From positions 2,170,001 to 2,234,000 of the forward strand of contig VSJF01000003.1 in NCBI GenBank assembly GCA_009739215.1: DNA of 64,000 bases, in the 5' to 3' direction. A model generated the notes under the pieces. That model did no database searches and was not told where the DNA came from. It was given only the letters and a program-made list of their open reading frames with translations. This stretch comes from Floccularia luteovirens. Its lineage: Eukaryota > Basidiomycota > Agaricomycetes > Agaricales > Squamanitaceae. The first letter of the stretch is position 1. Each line of letters begins with the position of its first letter. Below are positions 14,501-26,186 of the stretch, piece after piece. The position numbers and the translations under genes were made by a program.

Positions 14501-16137
14501 GACAAGGTCACAAGTCTAGGAGAGATAAGTTAAGAGTTTTGGATTAAAATCAGCTCCTTACCGGAAAATCTAAACCTTCTTCCGCTACGGACGTTGCAAT
14601 TACTGAAGAACAATGACAACTGAGCGCTGACACACTCCATAAAACCACAAAATCAAGGCGCACAAATATTAATTTTAGAGTCACGGAACAATTTGACAGC
14701 GTCTCCTTGTATTTGGTGTGAATTTCGCGTGGAACCTTCGGAATTCATTCCTTGACCCACAAGGTGAGCACACCTGACCAGATCTTGCATCTCGGGAATG
14801 TTTGGCAATATCCTTGAGAGACAGGCCGCTACTTGCCGTTGTTCAACAAAAATGATACATTGAAACGTCGGCGTGTAATGAGCCTTTAAGATATCGACAA
14901 GAGTGCGCATTTTTGGAGTGCACCAGTCCAAGGGTATTGGCGTCGGGGTGTCAGAGGGAGACTCGTGAGTGATGAAGAAAGGCTGGAAACCGTCGATAAT
15001 GTCGCGCAATAGAAGTACTTCCGGAACGATCGGATTGGAATTCATATCGTCATCTATGGCAATGTTGTCTCCCGAGTTGTCACATAAGGTTGACTTGTAG
15101 TCATTCATGATGCGCAAAATATAGCTCTGAAATTCAAGGTAGAGATATAAAGAAGCGGAATAAGGACCAAGGTTATACAACGTTGAAAAATACCGCATTT
15201 CTATGTTGTTCCATGGGATATCAAACTGAGCCCAGAACGTTGAATCAAATATGCAAAGACATTGATAGATGGTAGGGGATGGATAATCAAAGTCAATCGG
15301 GGGGTGTGGATACTCTTTCACGAGCTTTGAACGGAACGTTAACTACACATTTTCTTGGAGCAGATGTTCCATACCTCAATTGGTTTGTGTGAATGTGCAG
15401 TCAGCTCTGTTATATGTTCTCGTACACTTATAACTTTTGAATCCATATTAGCTTCTAGAGTAGATAGAGAACCGAGAGCATCCTTCGGATTCCATATCGG
15501 AGAAGCAGTCATCCCAAAGATTTTTGGTCGCAGTGATGGGGAGACGTGGAAGTATTCCCGTAATATAGCATTATATGGATGGTTCTTCCGCGCATGGTGA
15601 CATTCGTCGAACACCATCAGAGAAACCTTTTCGATACTCCAGACAGAGTGTGTCAACAGATTCAGAAATAACTGAGCTTATTAGGTATCAGACAAATCAA
15701 ACTGGTTCATAAGTAGAGTCAATACCAGTCATAACAAACACATCGTTCTCGGCAAATCTTTTCTGCCACTTTGACCTATCCACATCCAAGGATCCATGAA
15801 TTTGGAGAACACGAAGAGGGGAGTTCCGATGTATGTAGTTTCCTTGTTGTTCGACGAGAGTAACTTTGGGTACCAAAAATATCACCACTTTGCCCTTTGA
15901 AGCCTCTTGTGCGGTGATCCATTTAATAAGTAATATACTGATCAGAGTCTTGCCCGAGCCGGTGTCTAATGCTGCAATGACATTTCCTGGTTTGTCATGA
16001 GTACATGGTATGAGGTTAAGACTGAAAATGATGGTTTGACCTTTTTGCGCTCGTGCAAAGACTTCTTCCTGGTACCGCCTAGGAACAAAGTTTTCAGGGT
16101 TCAATATCTGCAGATTCTTTTGAAGTAGAGTGTTCAT
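11578..16137 (-). CDS. DCL: Dicer-like ribonuclease III
   Basis: Multi-domain enzyme that cuts long double-stranded RNA into small RNAs for silencing. From start ATG 16135-16137 (MNTLLQKNLQ): DExH helicase with Q-motif-like FVPRRYQEEVF, Walker A LDTGSGKT, DECH box in VFDECHHARKNHPY, motif III GMTASP and motif VI QSRGRARNKSS. A Dicer dimerisation region follows (around LLNHLCSLIPRD), then a PAZ-like region, then two RNase III domains. RNase IIIa has NQRLETLGDAVLGL and the second acidic site DCMEAILGA. RNase IIIb has YQRLEFLGDAILNLAVV and SDVFESVIGAVLVDSD, split by an intron. Both catalytic centres look complete. The tail reads DDVVEILTMG, stop 11578-11580. The long exon 12,398-14,476 holds most of the second half. 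Divergent from the phosducin-like gene. Confidence 0.95.
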
Positions 16138-16485
16138 TGGTACAGATAAGTGAAATTAGACGAAATATTCATGGGACTGAGATATGTACATGAGAATTTT
16201 GAGATCAAAGATCAGTGCACCTGATAGTCGCCAACAGCACTGTCAAGGCGTTTGACCTCGCTGACCTTTCGTTCCTGATGTCACGTGTAAGTTGCACACA
16301 CTAATAACAGCTTCGTCTAAAGACGATTAGATCTCTCGCAACTCGCAGCATAGGCTATATATCCAGATACATTGCGCAGTCTGGCCTTCGGGACTGTACT
16401 TAAACAAACAACGAGCACACAAGCATTCCTCCAGTCTCCTCCCGCAAATTTATCACATCCATTCCAAGTTACATAACCTCATACC
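16138..16485. promoter_or_regulatory. Divergent promoter, Dicer / phosducin-like gene
   Basis: 348 bases between the two divergent start codons (Dicer on minus, Plp2-like on plus). It must serve both genes unless the leaders extend into neighbours. I see no clear TATA box; CT-rich stretches near 16,425-16,460 precede the plus-strand start. Confidence 0.6.
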
Positions 16486-17450
16486 ATGGCAGTGAACCCC
16501 AACGAAGATACTGAGTTGTAAGTCCATCCGTTCACATCAAATGAATAGTTATATACCTTTTACAGCAACGACGCTCTTCGGCGAATAGGCGGTATTCTGC
16601 CACCTCGTGAAGCGCCGCCGCCATCACCTTCTCCTCCTCCATCTCCAACCTTTGATGACTTGTTGAATGATTTTACCCCATCTGAATTGCGCGAGATAAG
16701 TGAAGATGCACCTGATGATGAAACCGGACGTATGATTTCTGCGTACCGCCAAAAAAGGCTGGCGGAGGAGCGAAGAGATAAAAAACTTGCCCGGTTCGGT
16801 CGTGTTTATCCAATTGGCCGGGAAGACTACACTAGAGAAGTCACGGAAGCAAGCAAAGTTGATGAAGATGATGACGAAGAGAATAAGGGTACGGGGGTCA
16901 TTTGCTTTTTATACAAAGACGGGTGAGACAAGTGAAATAATGGTAGTTACAAAATTATTGACAAGAAACAGCATTCCCCGCAGCGATCGTGCATTTGAGT
17001 ACGTAAAGAAATTAGCAACTCGCTATCCAAGAACGAAATTCGTCTCTATTGTGGGAGATAAATGCATTCAAAATTTGCCCGAGTCGCGGGTGCCAATGTT
17101 CATCATCTACAGAAAAGGAGAGGTACGAAACCAAATAGTTGCTTGGGGTGCAGATAAGGAACGCCGAATAGAAGGTGTGTAGGTACATTCGTAGATATGC
17201 CTCACATTACTAAAGGTTATATCATTTAGAACTGGAGGCAATACTTCTCGTAGCGGGAGCCTTAGATATCCCAGAACGAATAAATCCAGAAGATCGTCGT
17301 ACAAAAGATGATGAGAGCGAAGAAGACGACGATCCATCCTCACGAATGAGATCTGCTGTAACCTCGTCTAATGGCAAGACAAACAAAAACATTCGGCATT
17401 CAGCAAAGAAAGCCAACGACTCTGATTCTGATTTCGAATTCGACCTGTAG
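16486..17450 (+). CDS. PLP2: Phosducin-like protein, PDCL3/Plp2 type
   Basis: Cytosolic co-factor of the CCT chaperonin with a thioredoxin-like fold; Plp2 is needed for folding of actin, tubulin and cell-cycle proteins. The start ATG 16486 gives MAVNPNEDTE, and a first intron splits the codon before NDALRRIGGILPP. Seen in order: a proline-rich linker, DDLLNDFTPSELREISED, a charged helix (YRQKRLAEERRDKKLARFG), VYPIGREDYTREVTEAS, then the thioredoxin-like domain (GTGVICFLYKDG; IPRSDRAFEYVKKLATRYP; KFVSIVGDKCIQNLPES; VPMFIIYRKGE). There is no CxxC, as expected for phosducins. The tail is acidic and ends SDSDFEFDL. The last intron lies near 17,178-17,229. Length of about 240 residues fits the family. 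Confidence 0.93.
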
Positions 17451-17707
17451 CCTTCCGAGCTACTGATTAATGAGCCTTCATTTGTGGTTAGAGTTTGCAG
17501 TAACATACAATTGTAACATACCATTTGTTTAATTCAATACAGGTTTTCCATTGTCTCAGAGCCACAACAGTGACATGTAGTCGCGTGACGTCATGATGTT
17601 GCCGTAGTCAAGGTACGTCTCCAATTTCTGAAATTGTCCGTTACCCATTCACATCCCCCATCTTTCGTCGCTAAAACAAACGGACTCACCCTCTTCAATT
17701 ACGAACT

Positions 17708-18403
17708 ATGGCAGGTATGCGTCAAATTACTAATGTGCAGATACTGTAGCAGCTCATTCCTTTCTGATCCAGGTACTAAGAGAGCTTCAGATGTATCTAA
17801 TTCAACAGCCCGTGCATCCAAGGTTGCAAAAACCAGGTCAACAACAAAGGCAAAGAAGGAAACTAAGAATGTTAGCGATTCACTAGACTGAATGATTTGG
17901 TCTATTGAATAATGATACTGCACAGGCAATGCCTCACTCATCTTTCAAGGCCAAGGCCTTGCCGTTACATATCAACGTGACCCATACTCCTCCAACCATT
18001 TCTGAGGATGCCACCGACGCCTTGGGTACAACAGGCTCTGACATTGGCTTCATTGGTAATCTGACCTTGGTCCCAACTTCTTTCGCGACTGGAAGTTACG
18101 GATGGAAAGGGAGCAAGCGCATCACCGTTGAATTGCAAGATTCAGAAGGTGGAAGTGATGGGAAAGAAAAAGTTCATGTCATGCTCACGTATGTGTCTTT
18201 GGGACTGCGGGAAGAGGACTAACTAACGTGTGTATATGCTCAGTGTCAACGCCACAGTTGTCGGTAGCAAGCAAGCAGATGAAGGTGAGGATGACCAAAA
18301 AGCTAATGAACAAGAAGAGAATTCCAAAGAGAACGAAGAGTCGCATGAAGCTCAAGCTGAAGAGACCGGCGAAAAAGAGAACGTCAAAAACGATGAAAAT
18401 TGA
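17708..18403 (+). CDS. Small conserved-looking protein of unknown function
   Basis: Four exons can be joined cleanly. A 7-nt coding first exon (ATG 17708, MAG split by an intron) is followed by a Lys/Ser/Ala-rich basic stretch TKRASDVSNSTARASK, as in histone H1 tails. After an intron comes a folded-looking core: AMPHSSFKAKALPLHINVTH, TGSDIGFIGNLTLVPTSF, ATGSYGWKGSKRITVEL, EKVHVMLTVNATVVGSK. The tail is Glu/Asn/Lys-rich (EENSKENEESHEAQ) and ends VKNDEN, stop 18401-18403. About 165 residues. I do not know a function. The basic head and acidic tail suggest a nuclear or nucleic-acid-associated protein, but that is inference only. Confidence 0.75.
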
Positions 18404-19833
18404 AAACATTGTAACATCATTTGTTTATAATGAGTGTCACATCTATTATCTTATATCTTGTACCTATATTGAGAATCCTTTTCTATAAAATGATGCATTT
18501 GAACTTTTCGTCACTCCCAGGACAGATCTACATGAAATTGTTGTTGACAACGTTGACGAGTCAACCAGGCATTCCCTGTGAATGTCAGCCTCCCACTCCT
18601 TAAGCAGGTATAAGTAAAGAGTATAACTGCATTTCCTTCTTCACTTAGTACCATACCCTTCACCTCTCTTCAACTATTCTCTTCCAGTTTATCACTCGCC
18701 ATTACCAGCATATGACATCCGCTACTAAGCTTTGATGTCGTGCTGCTTTTGGTTCTTCGGGTCACAATCTAGAAAAGAGCTGAAGCTGCGGAATTGAACA
18801 ATAGCGATGTCAAGAAGAAAAGAAGGCCTCAAGAGCCCGCTAACCAAGGAGGGTTGAGAAAATACTCCTGTCGATGAAGAAAAGCTCACTCTCTGGTGTC
18901 CATACATCACGGTTCTCAACTAACGACTCACTCATGATGAAGAAGAGAAGCTTAGGCCAGAATGTTTGTAAGAGCCAAAAGTTCACAAAACAGACAAATG
19001 CTCTGGATGTCGATATATGTTATCCTTGAATGGTTTGGTGTGTCAATGACGTGAAAACGTCCAATAAAGCAACATATACACATCTGTTTATTGAAGAAAA
19101 TGCCAAGATACGTAGTACTTACCCCGAGAAGACCCTGACGATGAAAACGGCTGACTAGTAGACCTTCCGGAAGCCTTGTACCACATTGTAGACAATTGGA
19201 AAGTCGACAAACTAAAAATTCCAGCAGATGATGGGAATGTAATGGGTAGCCCGACTATGCTCAACGCAATACCTTCGAGTTTATCACTACTGTTGCACAG
19301 TACTTGCTGATATTGGTGGTGATTGAATCCAGTACGAGACTGAAGAACAGGGAGGGCTGAAATGATAGTTGCGGGGGAACGATACGATTGTAAGGGGGTC
19401 AACGATGACGGATATGCTGGTTTAAATCCCTAGGTAGCACTGACTCGGCGACCTCTAATAAACAGTATGCAGGCTTGACCTGAGAGCAAAATCCGACGCA
19501 GACATCCCCAGAGATGCCAAATTGGAAGCCATAGAACTACCCGTATAAGATCCAACCAGGATATGATATTATATATTGTTTGTTAACCAACGCGCGCTCT
19601 TTGGCTATGTTATGGGACGATTTGACAAATGACGAAGCGGTACTTTCTGTGTGCCCTATATATGTTTGTGAGTAATCGTAATCGAAGCTCCCGATATCAT
19701 AAATGCTTTCTAATTCCCAGGTTTCCGGTGCATATATTTACAGAATAGGTGGCTTTGGAGCGTTAACACGTTCCTGGTATAGGTAAGGGCTGGATGTCAT
19801 GTCTTCCTACGACCCCTGACATCCTAACTGAAT
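18404..19833. other. Intergenic region, possible degenerate minus-strand exons
   Basis: No gene I can support. The minus strand has a 104-codon Ser-rich frame (19,088-19,402) ending in a plausible GGGTAAGT-type donor, and a 64-codon frame at 18,725-18,919. I could not join them into a protein with a recognisable domain. The right end holds the 3' side of the sedolisin gene. Confidence 0.4.
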
Positions 19834-22422
19834 CTAATTACTTGTAACTAGGTCTTTTAATATCCCAAAGTTTGGTGTTCCTAAGCCAGTAACTAAGAGA
19901 TTTGTTAGGTAAGCATTAAGCTAACATATGTATAAGGTAGACTAACCTGGATCCCATCCGTTTGTAGCCTGTAAAATTATGATTGGTTTGTATATAAAAT
20001 GAGTTAACTCAAAAAAGGCTTACATTGAAACCAGTAGTGCCACATCCGGAATTGTGCCCAATGGTGATGTCGTTGAATCCACTGATACCTTTTGAGTAGA
20101 TGAGAGGGTTCAAAAATCCTAGTGGTTTCTGGCCGTTTTTGAGACGAGCATCATTGAGAAGGGCCACAAACCCGGCGAATGTAGGAGAAGATGCGGATGT
20201 TCCTCCAATCAAAACAGGCTTCCCTTCTAAGAAGATTTTGTAGTTATCAGATTGGGCCGAAACATCAGGGTAACCCTTTATTCAATGAATAAGCAATGAT
20301 TGAGAGCCGCGACAAGCATCATTGTACTCACACGACCATTTCTGTGAGGCAGATGGTTGGTTCAATATATTTAAACTCGTTAGCCATTGGTTTACATACG
20401 GATTGAATAGTCCCTCATATGTCCCTTGGGCAAAGGTATTGAGGTAAGCTTTTACTGCGTCATCTTGGTAAGTAGGTCGTTCAAACTATACCCAAACAAG
20501 TTTAATTGAGCACCAAAATGAAAATAGGAGAAAATAAACGTACGTAGTCACTGAATCCTCCTCCAGAAAAGAAACGGGAAACCGCAACTTCGGGAAGAAT
20601 GTCGGTTGTTCCACCTACAGCAGTGACGCTATATGATATAACATCAGAGAAGATCTAGACAGCATAAAAGTGTAATTACTATGGGCAACTGTTCAATGGA
20701 ACTTAGTGAGGCTGGAAGCAGATTTATGGTGGGGTTGAACTCACGAAGCAGGGAAGAAGGGTATGAAACGAGTGGCGTTGCGACCATCGTTGGTGAAACA
20801 GGTTTGATTGGCTGGGTTTGGGTTATTGTCACCAACGCCCTCATCCCCAGAAGCGAATATCACAGAAACACCTCGAGCACCTGATACTGTGTGTTAGTGG
20901 GACACAACAAGTGCGCACATGAATTTCGTAAACATACCAAGTTGAGCAAATTCTGCACAAGCTCGTCTAGCGAAGCTTTCAGGAACTTCGAAATATAGTT
21001 AATTCAACAAAATAAAGGTGACAATTAATAGTTCACCTGTCTGTTCCTCATCGCCGTAACTTGTGGAAATGGCAAGTGGTGGGTTGGGATGTGAAAGGAC
21101 AAAATCAAGCCAGTCGGTGTATGGCCTTTTAAGATGTTAGTTAGTCTACGTGGTTTACACACGTGAGAAGCTGAATGGACTCACTCGTTGGTATTTGTGG
21201 GGGTACTAACACTTGGGATGAATGGTGGACTGCCAGCAGTCGAGAAGAATGTTGCCTATAAGTTTATTGGTCATTTATTCAATAAGGCAAATAAACTGAT
21301 GGCCGTACCGGAATTGGGTGTGAAATTCCGAATGCAAATTGGACATCCAAATTGGCTTCATCTCCAACTTTGTCAAGCGTTTGGTCGTTAAGACCACCTT
21401 CAATGCGGTATAATTAATACAAGTGCAAAGGATGGAGAATATACGTACCATTTACAGAGACGAAGTCAAATGAAGAGTTGAGGGCATCAGGTCGTTGATC
21501 TGCGTAAAATGACTTGGGAATATTAGTATTCACATGAAAATTAGAATTAGTCAGTGATGGCTGAATACCTGCAAGTCTTGTAGATTAGCAAACTGGTCCG
21601 TATATGCAGTTATTCCAATGGAATTATTAGCTGCGGAAGGAACGTATCCAGATGCGTTATACAATTGCTGCAAGCATGAGATGGTAACAATAGTGTTACA
21701 ACTTGCGTCAATTTTAACTTCAGATTTAGCATCGTAGATACGCTGGGCTATTTTCAGGGTTTTCTCCAAGAGTTTTTCCTGGTCACCCCGAACTATGGTG
21801 GACTTCGCGCCTTTGAATCGGCCAAATACAGTCGAAGGCTGAACAACTTCAATATGGTCGTCCAAGTGACTTGGAAGACTATAGCTCGTTGTCCTGACAA
21901 GATAATCACCACTGCTCGTGTGTTGCCAAACATGATAGGTCTAAAATGAACACAACCTTGATTAATCAACATGGACTGCATACTAAAATCATAAACACTT
22001 ACAGTATCAAGCATTTTCTCTACTAAGCTCACTGGAAGCTTGATAGTCAGCCAATCTTTTGCCGGAGAGCGTGTTACGTCGTTCTCTCGTATTCCATGTG
22101 ATGCAAGCCATTCGTCTACTGCATTGATGCTTTCGGGATGAGGTGCAACAAGCCCTTCGACTTCCTCCTTCGAAAGATGGTCGCCATAACGTGGGTGGTA
22201 TGGATCGCTGACTTCATAAAGATGTTGTTCTAGGATACGGAAATTTGGCTGCGGAAGTCCAATACGGAGCGCAATGATATGGTCAGGCGCGGGAGAACTA
22301 TGCTTAGTCCATCCTTTAGGAGGCAGGACGGTCTCTTTAACTTTGTGAACGCAAGGCGTCGCTGCACCGATTGCTGTTGAGAAGGAAGCGATAAACACTA
22401 AAGTGTGAGCGATGGTCCACAT
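19834..22422 (-). CDS. Secreted sedolisin-family peptidase (S53, tripeptidyl-peptidase type)
   Basis: Secreted acid serine-carboxyl peptidase. Start ATG 22420-22422 opens a signal peptide ([19 protein letters not shown]). The activation propeptide follows ([47 protein letters not shown]). The mature enzyme shows the S53 Glu/Asp pair in [12 protein letters not shown] (near 21,350), substrate-side text [16 protein letters not shown], the oxyanion Asp region [16 protein letters not shown], and the nucleophile motif [12 protein letters not shown] (near 20,200). After GTSASSP the chain continues [33 protein letters not shown]; these last motifs are the usual calcium-site end. Stop at 19834-19836. 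Many small introns. All catalytic residues are present, so I infer an active extracellular protease used in nitrogen acquisition. Confidence 0.93.
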
Positions 22423-23145
22423 TGTGCACTTTACTCGAGGGATGAAAGAACGAGGAATATGGTTATGGGTTCGAGTATATATCCTATTCCCATTCGAGGT
22501 GCAATCTCGGTCAACGTGCTAACTGAATAGCTCTGTTGCGACGATGCACATGATTAATATAGTAGCCTAGATATCAATCTATATTTGGAAGTCCCGTAAC
22601 AAAAACGTATAAGCCGGCAGTGTGGTGCGTGTTGTGGGGCAGAATGGAGCAGAAAGTCCATAAATTCCTGGTGCTCTATCTTGCTGCGTAGATAGAAAAA
22701 GAAGGAAATCCTGGAGAGACTACCCCCCGAGTAAGACAAGTAATGACAAAGCATTCATTCAATTGCAATCAAGCCTGTAATAATTTGAAGAGTCATGAAT
22801 GAATATCAGAACGTCGCTGGTGATATCATCTCGTCTGAGACCATTACAAAGTCTATGATGGAAATTCGATGCGATGGACATCTTGATAGACTGATGACTT
22901 CTCGGATGGTGGATGGGAACTGCTCTGGTTGCTTCATGCTTAGTCTCCTTGTGGTGTTCACAGAATTCTCATTGTGTATATTTGTTTGATTCTGAATGGC
23001 ACTGCCACCGGCATTGGAGTGACGTCCACACGGCAGTCAGTCTTGGTCTTTAAGACTCCGCGTTATAACTTTCTCCTTTCATTCTTACACACCATCCGTT
23101 ATCGCGAAAGAGCCTGTTCATTGATACAGCGGTTGTCCTTTAGAG
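22423..23145. promoter_or_regulatory. Divergent intergenic region, sedolisin / 490-aa gene
   Basis: About 720 bases separating two divergent genes. On the minus strand the sequence complementary to about 22,475-22,480 gives TATATACTCG, a TATA-like element some 50-60 bases before the protease start. The rest contains only short frames. Confidence 0.45.
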
Positions 23146-24618
23146 ATGCCTTTTGCATCTCATGGAGTACGGGCCACAACCCGTAAGACGTCCAATCTCA
23201 TTGTACATAACAATGGACTTGGTGGATCGTCCGCTTCAAGATCTATACACATTCCAGCCTCCGTACGGGATGGCCTACACATTCGCAACTCTGGGTCGTT
23301 GGGCAGTCCTACACAAAAGCTTTTCACTCAATCTCGCAATCTCCTTTCCCGACTGTTCACCCACCTGACAGCACCTGGTCTTCGAGTTCCCTCACCACAT
23401 ACTGCAAGATCGCTGCAGTCTGGCCTCGGAAATCGTGCAACATTGTCCACAATTCAATCTGGGCTTTCATTTTCCGCACGTACTACACTGAAAGGTGGTG
23501 TTAATCAAGGTATATTCCTTCCTCGAGCTCCTGTACCCACCGTGAGGATGACACAAGTTGGGTTGGGAACTGCACGTAACTTTTCATCTTCGCGTCCTAT
23601 CTTCCAGAATTTGATACAGAATGTACCGGTTGCTGGTCGCGCTCTGTATGAAGTTGACCTGGATCTGAAGATACGGAATGAAACTGATAAGATGAAGCGA
23701 GAAATTCTAGGCAAAAAGTCGACTCAGAAAACGAAGGAAATGATAAAGCCGTCGCAGAAGCAAGCTATTGTCCTGACCAACGAGCCTCATACTGCTGAGG
23801 CTGAATTGGACCATTACTTTCCTAATGCCTCAATTCCCGCAGTTACGACCTGCCTTCTTATCCCTCTCGCGCCTACTCCCACTTCAAAAGTCCCATTACC
23901 TGTTACGCCATCACATGACTCTAGGTATACTCTACTACCACTATCCCAGCTTGGTTCCATGCATGTAGATCACACTACTCATGCGCTTCGTGTATCAACA
24001 CTATTTACACGGTTGGACCAGGCAAACGTGTGGGCTCGTGGTGTCAAGTGTTCTGCATATTCTCACGGACAGGCGAATTCTAGAAGACCTGGAGATGAAG
24101 GTGTGTGTACCGTGTTGAAGGTTGAATTCGATGGGTGGACAAAAGCCGAAGTACGTAGCGTCATAGGTGAAAGCGGGACTGGATGGTGTGTTTTAGAAGA
24201 ATTTGGGTCGGAAGAAGACATGGACGTATTTGATGAAACTTCTTCGTTGTTTTCTGGCACAAACGAAGATTCTGAATTACACCGCTTGGAGATGGAGATG
24301 AGCGTTGGTTCGGGAGCTGACCTCATTGATCCATCCAAGTCTTTCGTACTTCCGACGCTTGACTTTTCATCATCATTTCTAGCGGGAACACCTTCATCAC
24401 CTTCATCAATAAATCTCAGCTCCCCTTCCATGTCTTTTAATGATTCGTTTTCCGAGTTCGATATGTTATCGCAGTCTTCACGATCATCCAGTGCTCAATC
24501 GAGCTTGAGCAGCTGGGTTGACCCTCCTTCAGCCAATGGATGGTTTGGTGTTGGTTTTAGCTCGCAGTTTGTAGATAGGAGCCGTGTTTATGAACCCAGG
24601 GAGAGTATGTTTTATTGA
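23146..24618 (+). CDS. Intronless 490-aa protein of unknown function, possibly mitochondrial
   Basis: A single uninterrupted frame of 490 codons from ATG 23146 to TGA 24616-24618, unusual in this intron-rich window. I do not recognise a domain. The first about 150 residues are rich in Arg, Ser, Leu and Ala with almost no acidic residues, and include GTARNFSSSRPIFQN, which resembles a mitochondrial presequence and cleavage region. The middle has a predicted amphipathic/charged helix (RNETDKMKREILGKKS) and a mixed alpha/beta part (SSLFSGTNEDSELHRLEMEM). The end is Ser-rich (SQSSRSSSAQSSLSSW), then NGWFGVGFSSQFVDRSR. Mitochondrial location is inferred from composition only. Confidence 0.75.
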   Translation: MPFASHGVRATTRKTSNLIVHNNGLGGSSASRSIHIPASVRDGLHIRNSGSLGSPTQKLFTQSRNLLSRLFTHLTAPGLRVPSPHTARSLQSGLGNRATLSTIQSGLSFSARTTLKGGVNQGIFLPRAPVPTVRMTQVGLGTARNFSSSRPIFQNLIQNVPVAGRALYEVDLDLKIRNETDKMKREILGKKSTQKTKEMIKPSQKQAIVLTNEPHTAEAELDHYFPNASIPAVTTCLLIPLAPTPTSKVPLPVTPSHDSRYTLLPLSQLGSMHVDHTTHALRVSTLFTRLDQANVWARGVKCSAYSHGQANSRRPGDEGVCTVLKVEFDGWTKAEVRSVIGESGTGWCVLEEFGSEEDMDVFDETSSLFSGTNEDSELHRLEMEMSVGSGADLIDPSKSFVLPTLDFSSSFLAGTPSSPSSINLSSPSMSFNDSFSEFDMLSQSSRSSSAQSSLSSWVDPPSANGWFGVGFSSQFVDRSRVYEPRESMFY

Positions 24619-24797
24619 AAGTTTCACCCTTTCTTTTGCACTACCAGCATGATATTCAATACACGATAAAACACTCTTTACATTTGATTTCGTTTAAGTA
24701 AATACACTTGGCCTTTCGCTTACTTTTTCTTTTTTGCACAATATATCATGTGTAACTAAACTGTTGACTGAGGAAACACCACAGAATCAATGATACC

Positions 24798-25396
24798 CTA
24801 TGACGAGCCAAAAATTGTTGCAAAAGTGGTCCCTTGATAACTAAAGAACGATAAAATAAGTATATCTATCTGTTGACTGAAAAGTAGCATTATCAGCACA
24901 TACCCCCAGTTTGCACGTCCAGGATCGACGAAGTTTATGTATCCACGGTCACCAGGAATACCAAACTTCTCTTTGAAGAAGTTAAAGAGTGCCTTACTAT
25001 ATTTCTCGTTCACCTCGGGATTGATATTGTCGAGACTGCCCTGTATAATAACGAGATCACGAATTAATTTAGTCGTGTTACAGAGGCCACAGAAATCACT
25101 CACAATATAGAGAATAAATGCTGGGTCAGTTGTACCCCCGAAGGCGAAACTCTCTTTGTGGTCGACGGTGACTGCTATATATTTCTCGGGTTTTCCAAGG
25201 ACATCTGCACCCAGCTACAGGTCCCAGGAGATATATCAAAAGAAAAATCATGACAAGATTACAGAATCCAAACCTTCGAGAACTCTAAAGTAAACGCTTT
25301 GGTGTCAGGAATCTGTGCTAAGTTTTAGAATTATACGATAACACACATGGGACTAACAATCACCTTGACGTTGGTGGTGAGCGCGAGAATAGGCAT
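24798..25396 (-). CDS. MIF-like tautomerase (macrophage migration inhibitory factor family)
   Basis: Five exons can be placed exactly: 25364-25396, 25274-25312, 25104-25214, 24904-25040, 24798-24840, giving 120 residues, close to the 115 of animal MIF. The mature N-terminal proline, the catalytic base of this superfamily, is present (MPILALTTNVK). Family landmarks follow: LGKPEKYIAVTVDH (equivalent of the GKPxxYIAV motif with the active-site Lys), FAFGGTTDPAFILYIGSLD (Ile before the loop), and DRGYINFVDPGRANWGYQGTTFA, matching the RxYINxxD...NxGxxxxTFA end. The animal CxxC is absent. Known for the family: trimeric keto-enol tautomerases, cytokines in animals, role in fungi unclear. A dead tandem copy follows at 26,187-26,790. 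Confidence 0.92.
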
Positions 25397-26186
25397 GTTT
25401 GAGTCTGGTGGAGTTGGGAAGGATTGTTGTTTCTGGGAGTGTTTTCATGCATCAGCTTATAAATGAAACCCACAAGACTTTAAGCTTGTGAATTACTTGA
25501 TGTCATAAGCATATGTATAATGTTCACCTGGGGCCTAGATGCACAACGGTGAATCGGCATGGGACCGACCGAACTGCCAAAAGAGAACTGAGACTAATTT
25601 TGGGAATACATCGTGATCATGACCAACACTGAACACAAATGGCGAACAATATAGGGAGGAGGTCGAAACGGTAACGCTCAGGCTCATTGCCTCGTTAACA
25701 TGAAACCTTGGGACTTTATATGGGATCTACAATTTCTGGGATACAATATCAGTATTTTTTGGTTCCGTACTTCGTGGAAGTATATGTGTTCAATCTTTAA
25801 TCTAACCGTAAGTAGAAGTGGTCAGAGGTACTTATCAGCAGTCTCCAGCAGTTGGACATCAAGGGTGATTTCTGGCTCGTTTCCTCGGAGGCCTAGCACT
25901 TTTCTAATAACAATGACACTGACCATAGTTGTATCTGATATGTGTTGTCTGCTGAGCGCTTGAGCTTTGAAGGATATGGCTTGAAGAACTGACTGGCAGG
26001 CAAGTGCGCGTCAATTATGATACGACCCTATGGAAATCATGCAAAAATTCTTGTGAAAAGCACCTGTAGGATTCCGAATTTGTTCGTTAGTTAAACAGAA
26101 TAGCCTTCACTATTTTCTTATTGTACAATATATCACGCATAACTAGAAAGACTAAGGAAAGCACTACCAGAATCGGATTGGATACC
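25397..26186. other. Intergenic part of the MIF duplication unit
   Basis: Upstream sequence of the intact MIF-like gene plus the 3' side of the dead copy. Short frames only. Several blocks are repeated upstream of the pseudogene, so this is duplicated promoter sequence rather than a hidden gene. Confidence 0.5.

Noticed and set aside
18725..19402. Ser-rich minus-strand frames as exons of a secreted protein
   Set aside because: No signal peptide, no consistent splice series and no recognisable domain.
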